From an uncultured Prevotella sp. (GTDB lineage Bacteria; Bacteroidota; Bacteroidia; Bacteroidales; Bacteroidaceae): 28,528 bases of DNA. Location: NCBI GenBank assembly GCA_937916405.1, contig CALFUF010000013.1:1-28528 (forward strand), given 5' to 3'. The notes beneath the pieces were generated by a model, which was not told where the DNA came from, searched no databases, and was given only the letters and a program-made list of their open reading frames with translations. Made by a program: the position numbers and the translations under genes. Shown in pieces: positions 24,575-28,528 of the stretch; the stretch's first letter is position 1; each line of letters begins with the position of its first letter.

Positions 24575-24605
24575 TTTCTGTTGTCGCCAAATATGTTTAC
24601 TTTTG
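24575..24605 (+). promoter_or_regulatory. Promoter of the large secreted protein
   Basis: TTTC (24575-24578), a 19-bp spacer and TACTTTTG (24598-24605). Transcription should start near 24612, giving a leader of about 55 nt that is AT-rich with no evident hairpin. I see no gene between 24416 and 24666. Confidence 0.6.
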
Positions 24606-24666
24606 TATTTGAGGAAAGATTATACATACCTAATATATTTTATTTTCAAACACAACAAAAAAGCTT

Positions 24667-27600
24667 ATGAAAAAGTTTACGTTTCTAATGATTGCTCTTC
24701 TATGTGCCGTGGTGACTTTCGCCGCAGGGCCGAAGAAGCAATTCACAAAGCTGCCATTCGCGCCTGCAAAGACCAGTGTGCAGCTCGGTAAGCAGTTCAG
24801 CGCCAACAAGCTGGCAAAGAATGTCAACAAGAGAGGCGTTGCAAAAACTCGTGCATCCAGGAGGGCGGTTGCTGCTGCCGACCTGGAGGGTACCTATCTT
24901 TGGGAGTATGCTCAAGCAGACGAATGTGTCCAAGATCCCACGACCGTTGAGGGTACTGCCGGCTCGGCAGACGTCACCATCAGTGCCGGCGCTCAGGAAG
25001 GTACCGTCACCATCTCCGGTATGTTTGACAACGACCTGACGGGTACTATCGACAATGATTATGGTGTTATCGTCGTGGAGGGCGGACAGATTATCGGCAC
25101 ATCGCAGTATGGCGACTATGCTCTCTATGGCCTGTTCTACTACGAGGGTGACGCAGACTATGAGGCTGGCTGGTATTACAACGACATCTACATTGACATC
25201 AACAATGATGGCACACTTATCTTTGAGGACTGGCTCGTGCGTGTCCTCACCGGTGGACAATACGATGGCTACTCCCTCACTCCTTACTGGATGCCTGAAA
25301 GCACGCTGACACCTGCCGAGGCTCCTCAGGTGGTGGTAGCTCCCGTTGGACTGGAGTTTAAGGAGTATGCCATGACCTACACCGACTACAACGAGAAGGC
25401 AGCCAGTGGCACTGCCTACGTGGGAATCGACGGCACTGATGTCTATATCAAGGGATTCAGCTCTTACATTCCCGATGCACTGATTAAGGGCACGAAGGAT
25501 GGCAACACCATCACCTTCCCTGCCAACCAGTTTCTGGGTAACTATGCAGGCTACAACAGCTACTTCATTGAGGAGGCAGTGTTCACCTACGACGCTGGTA
25601 ACGACACCTATACCGCCACAGGCGATGTGTACTCAATACTGGGTGGCAAATACATTGATGTCTATGCCACTAATCCCGTGTTGAAAGGTGTTGTTGAGAA
25701 GGCTGTCATGCCAGCTAACCCAGCTATTACTGCCCTGACCAACGGCCAGTACGGCTATTACATCAACTTCAACGTGCCCAACGTGGACGTGGACGGCAAC
25801 GGCATGGTTGCCTCAAAGCTGTCTTACATCATCTACACAGACATCGAGGGCAAGATTTCCCCGCTGACATTCACACCCGACACGCACATTAAACTGACGG
25901 AGAACCTGACAGAGATTCCTTACGGATTCACGGAGAACTACGACTTCTACGACAAGCTGATCTACCTGAACGATCTCTACTCCGCTGACTGGAACAACCT
26001 GGGCATCCAGAGCATCTACCGTGGCGGCGGTGAGGAGAACGCTACGGAGATTCAGTGGTTCCACATCAAGGATTATGCTGGCGATACCTTCGATCCCTCA
26101 ACCATCGACCTGCCCGAATACGTTTACGACTTCAACGACGGCACCCTGCAAGGCTGGACCACCATCGACGCTGACGGTGACGGCTATAACTGGGGTCTTC
26201 GCGGTTATGGTGTTGATGGTACTAACGCCGCCTACTCTCAGAGCTATGTCAAGGACGTAGGTGCGCTGACTCCCGACAACTACCTCGTGTCGCCCAAGAT
26301 GGTGCTCGACGGCTGCATCACCTTCTACGCTTGCGCACAGGATGCCGCCTATCCCGCAGAGAACTTCGCTGTGGCTGTTTCTACAAAGGGTAACAAGGAT
26401 GCTGCCGACTTCGAGAACGTCCAGGTATGGACGCTCACCGCTTCGCGTATGGCCAATGCCCCCCGCAGGGCTCAGGGAAATTGGTATGAGTACAGCGTAG
26501 ACCTGCGCGCCTTTGAGGGTAAGGAGGGCTACGTTGCCATCCGCCATTTCAACTGCACCGACCAGTTCTATATAGTGGTGGACAACATCAAGCTGAAGAG
26601 TTCAAATGTTCAGCAGCCTGACATCGTGGTTGATCCTGCGGAGGGAATGATTGACGCACTGAGCACCATCACCCTGACCTTCAACAACTATGCCGTTAAG
26701 GCAGTTGAGGGTGCCAAGGCCCAGCTTTACATGAACGGCGGCGAGGAGCCTGTGGCTACTGCCAACATCACCATCGCTGAAGCCAAATATCTGACCATCG
26801 CGTTCGCTGAGCAGACTGCCAAGGGCGAGTACACCGTGGTCATCCCCGCGGGAAGTGTGAAGAACACCACCGCCGACGAGCTGCTGCCCGAGCTGACATA
26901 TAGCTACTCCATCTATCCGAAGGAACTGGTAAAACTACCTGTGGGCGTGGAGACCGAGACATGGTACTACACCGCCAGTGCTGCGTACGATGCAGTGAAG
27001 GGAGCAGAGGTCAAGGTAGCCGTCGACGGCACAGATATCTTCATCCAGGGCATCAGCCAGGATATGCCTGACTCATGGATCAAGGGCACCATCGACACCG
27101 GGACTGGCACAGCCACGTTCGACTACGGTCAGTACCTGGGCTATAACGAGACCTACGGATACGACCTGTGGTTCGTGCCCACTACCGACGGCAGCACTGC
27201 TACTAAGGGTATCTTTGACTACGACGCAGAGAAAGGCGTGCTCTCCACCAACAGCTACATCGTCATCAGTGTCGAGCCTAACAAGGTGTCCTATTTTGAG
27301 TACTACTACAATGTGGAGATTACCCGCGACGCTCCTGAGGTGCCCGTCACAGTGGAGGTTCCCGAGGATCTCGTCACTCAGCCTTACTTCCTCACCGCCT
27401 TCGACAGCTATTATCAGGAAGATGTCACCCGTGAGGTGCTCGTTGGCCGCTATGGCGAGAACGAGGTCTACATCCAGGGCCTGAGCGAATATATTGCTGA
27501 TGCTTGGGTGAAGGGAACTATCGACGAGAACAATGTCGTCACCGTCCCCGCCACACTCCTGGGTGTCTATGAGTCCTTCTTCGGTGACGAAGAGCTGACT

Positions 27601-28323
27601 TCTGAGGCGACCACATTCACCTACGATCCCGTTGCCGACAAGTACACCGCAGACGCGTTCATCTCTGTTGGCGGAGACGGCTATGCCTGGGACAAGCTGG
27701 AGAGCGTTGTGCTGACCAAGGTCACCGAGGTAGCCGCCACGCCTGCCGCCCCATCGGTTAAAGACTTTGTCCTTATCGGTGTGGACGACAACAACAACAC
27801 TACCGACACCGACGGCAATCCGATCTTCGTAACTTATCCTCATGTTGACTTCAACATCCCCACTGAGGATGTCGACGGCAACCAGATGGTGCAGGACAAG
27901 CTGAGCTATGTCATCTACATCGTCGATGAAAAGGGTGAGCAGAAGGAACTGACTCTCACCACCGGTCTCTATGTGAAGCTGACCGAGAACCTGACTGAGA
28001 TTCCCTACAAATTCACTGACGATTACGACATCTACACCGGCGGTTCTATCGTTTACCTGAACCAGGATCCTAATGAAATCATTACCTGGAAGAAGATTGG
28101 TGTACAGAGCATCTACCGTGGTCTGGGTGAGGAGAACCGCTCTGACATCGGCTGGTTCGACATCGTCGCCTATCTGAAAGAGGAGGGTGTCACCGGCATC
28201 ACCGAGGTTGCTGCCAAGGCTGATAGCAAGAACACCGTGATATTCGACCTGCAGGGCCGCCGTGTGGCTAAGCCCACCAAGGGTCTATACATCGTGAACG
28301 GCAAGAAGGTTCTCGTGAAGTGA
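24667..28323 (+). CDS. Large secreted modular protein with duplicated modules, cleaved-adhesin domain and C-terminal sorting-like tail
   Basis: This 1218-residue protein has a signal peptide (about 1-20) and a basic stretch (23-70), then beta-rich modules. Module A, with the pattern VxGTDVYIxGxSxxxPDxWIKGTxD, occurs at about 226-345, 755-888 and 893-1020, and in divergent form at 72-205. Module B, with DVDGNxMVxxKLSYxIY, KLTENLTEIPYxF and GxQSIYRGxGEEN, occurs at about 350-470 and 1028-1172. Between them lie a choice-of-anchor J/cleaved-adhesin-like domain (about 484-645, YDFNDGTLQGWTTIDADGDGYNW...DNIKL) and an Ig-like domain (650-750). The tail, DLQGRRVAKPTKGLYIVNGKKVLVK, resembles type IX secretion-like C-terminal signals common in Prevotella. 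It is probably a cell-surface or exported binding protein; the ligand is unknown. Codons are richer in G/C than in the neighbours. It is monocistronic. Confidence 0.85.
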   Translation: MKKFTFLMIALLCAVVTFAAGPKKQFTKLPFAPAKTSVQLGKQFSANKLAKNVNKRGVAKTRASRRAVAAADLEGTYLWEYAQADECVQDPTTVEGTAGSADVTISAGAQEGTVTISGMFDNDLTGTIDNDYGVIVVEGGQIIGTSQYGDYALYGLFYYEGDADYEAGWYYNDIYIDINNDGTLIFEDWLVRVLTGGQYDGYSLTPYWMPESTLTPAEAPQVVVAPVGLEFKEYAMTYTDYNEKAASGTAYVGIDGTDVYIKGFSSYIPDALIKGTKDGNTITFPANQFLGNYAGYNSYFIEEAVFTYDAGNDTYTATGDVYSILGGKYIDVYATNPVLKGVVEKAVMPANPAITALTNGQYGYYINFNVPNVDVDGNGMVASKLSYIIYTDIEGKISPLTFTPDTHIKLTENLTEIPYGFTENYDFYDKLIYLNDLYSADWNNLGIQSIYRGGGEENATEIQWFHIKDYAGDTFDPSTIDLPEYVYDFNDGTLQGWTTIDADGDGYNWGLRGYGVDGTNAAYSQSYVKDVGALTPDNYLVSPKMVLDGCITFYACAQDAAYPAENFAVAVSTKGNKDAADFENVQVWTLTASRMANAPRRAQGNWYEYSVDLRAFEGKEGYVAIRHFNCTDQFYIVVDNIKLKSSNVQQPDIVVDPAEGMIDALSTITLTFNNYAVKAVEGAKAQLYMNGGEEPVATANITIAEAKYLTIAFAEQTAKGEYTVVIPAGSVKNTTADELLPELTYSYSIYPKELVKLPVGVETETWYYTASAAYDAVKGAEVKVAVDGTDIFIQGISQDMPDSWIKGTIDTGTGTATFDYGQYLGYNETYGYDLWFVPTTDGSTATKGIFDYDAEKGVLSTNSYIVISVEPNKVSYFEYYYNVEITRDAPEVPVTVEVPEDLVTQPYFLTAFDSYYQEDVTREVLVGRYGENEVYIQGLSEYIADAWVKGTIDENNVVTVPATLLGVYESFFGDEELTSEATTFTYDPVADKYTADAFISVGGDGYAWDKLESVVLTKVTEVAATPAAPSVKDFVLIGVDDNNNTTDTDGNPIFVTYPHVDFNIPTEDVDGNQMVQDKLSYVIYIVDEKGEQKELTLTTGLYVKLTENLTEIPYKFTDDYDIYTGGSIVYLNQDPNEIITWKKIGVQSIYRGLGEENRSDIGWFDIVAYLKEEGVTGITEVAAKADSKNTVIFDLQGRRVAKPTKGLYIVNGKKVLVK

Positions 28324-28348
28324 GCGACTTGCCCGAATTAGTCAATCT

Positions 28349-28387
28349 GGAGGACTGCCCCGCATGGGTGGTCCTCCACTTTCTTTT
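28349..28387 (+). terminator. Terminator after the large secreted protein
   Basis: GGAGGACTGCCC (28349-28360), loop CGCAT and GGGTGGTCCTCC (28366-28377) form a 12-bp stem with two G-T pairs, followed by ACTTTCTTTTG. Confidence 0.8.
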
Positions 28388-28435
28388 GTGGCTTTGGCAA
28401 CCGTCCCCGTTTTTCACATTTTAACCTTTTCACTA

Positions 28436-28528
28436 AGCCCCAAGTAAAGCCTATAGGTTTACATCGCTTTCCATAGGACTTTACCTCGTTTCCGATAAAG
28501 GTTATACCCCCTAAAGGATAAGACTTTT
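28436..28528. repeat. Degenerate short tandem repeats, about 22-bp period, cut by the window edge
   Basis: Units at 28458-28479 and 28480-28501 have the same length and match at 14 of 22 positions (shared TTTAC, TCG, ATA). A related unit of about 23 bp follows (28502-28524), ending ATAAGAC against ATAGGAC in the first, and a next unit appears to begin. A partial unit precedes (28436-28457, ending CCTATAGG). GTAAAGCCTAT (28444-28454) is also nearly the reverse complement of ATAGGACTTTAC (28473-28484). Confidence 0.5.

Noticed and set aside
27073..27843. Minus-strand frame of 256 codons inside the large secreted protein
   Set aside because: It is antisense to a repeat-rich, GC-biased gene; the translation is low complexity (Val, Gly, Asp) and has no start context or promoter.
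28436..28528. CRISPR array
   Set aside because: The units are contiguous at about 22 bp with only 14 of 22 matches; there are no constant repeats separated by unique spacers, and no cas genes are in the window.

Overview
The window is a chromosomal segment of a Bacteroidetes bacterium, most likely a Prevotellaceae member (Prevotella sensu lato). The evidence is fourfold: Bacteroidetes-type promoters (TTTG, 19-20 bp, TAnnTTTG) stand before almost every transcription unit; Shine-Dalgarno sequences are scarce; the gene orders tig-clpP-clpX-recQ and DUF1599-DoxX-tpiA-SPOR-folE look typical of the phylum; and the large secreted protein ends in a C-terminal sequence (DLQGRRV...KGLYIVNGKKVLVK) of the kind common in Prevotella. 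I see no phage, insertion sequence, CRISPR array or integron. Most of the window is core genome.

Layout. 1-5649 (+): protein quality control, with trigger factor, ClpP, ClpX and a RecQ helicase. A notable palindrome and hairpin system surrounds the clpP promoter. 5747-13102 (+): a tightly packed five-gene run of guaB (IMP dehydrogenase), two periplasmic parvulin/SurA-type chaperones, an OstA/LptA-like LPS transport protein and mutL. Gaps are 1-2 nt or genes overlap, so purine synthesis, outer-membrane biogenesis and mismatch repair probably share a promoter. 13273-14439 (+): an OmpA-family porin with its own promoter and a strong terminator. 14494-16593 (+): two identical tRNA-Val(TAC) genes bracket a phenylacetate-CoA ligase and a tandem-ACT protein. 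22602-16656 (-): a six-gene operon of a PAP2 phosphatase fused to a beta-barrel, a DUF1599 protein, a DoxX/MauE-like membrane protein reading in frame into triosephosphate isomerase, a SPOR-domain protein, GTP cyclohydrolase I and an unrecognised membrane-anchored protein. 22720-24415 (+): a CCA-adding enzyme with an HD domain and a small membrane protein, transcribed divergently from the PAP2 operon. 24667-28323 (+): a 1218-residue secreted modular protein with duplicated modules, a cleaved-adhesin-type domain and a C-terminal sorting-like tail. The window ends in degenerate 22-bp repeats.

Points most worth a second look: the in-frame membrane protein/TpiA fusion, whose predicted topology puts the enzyme in the cytoplasm; the inverted repeat that encloses the clpP promoter core; Asn in place of the catalytic Asp of ClpP; a tRNA gene starting 3 nt after a strong terminator with no visible promoter; the modular secreted protein; and the repeat array at the right edge. 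I found no convincing new multi-gene defence or mobile system.
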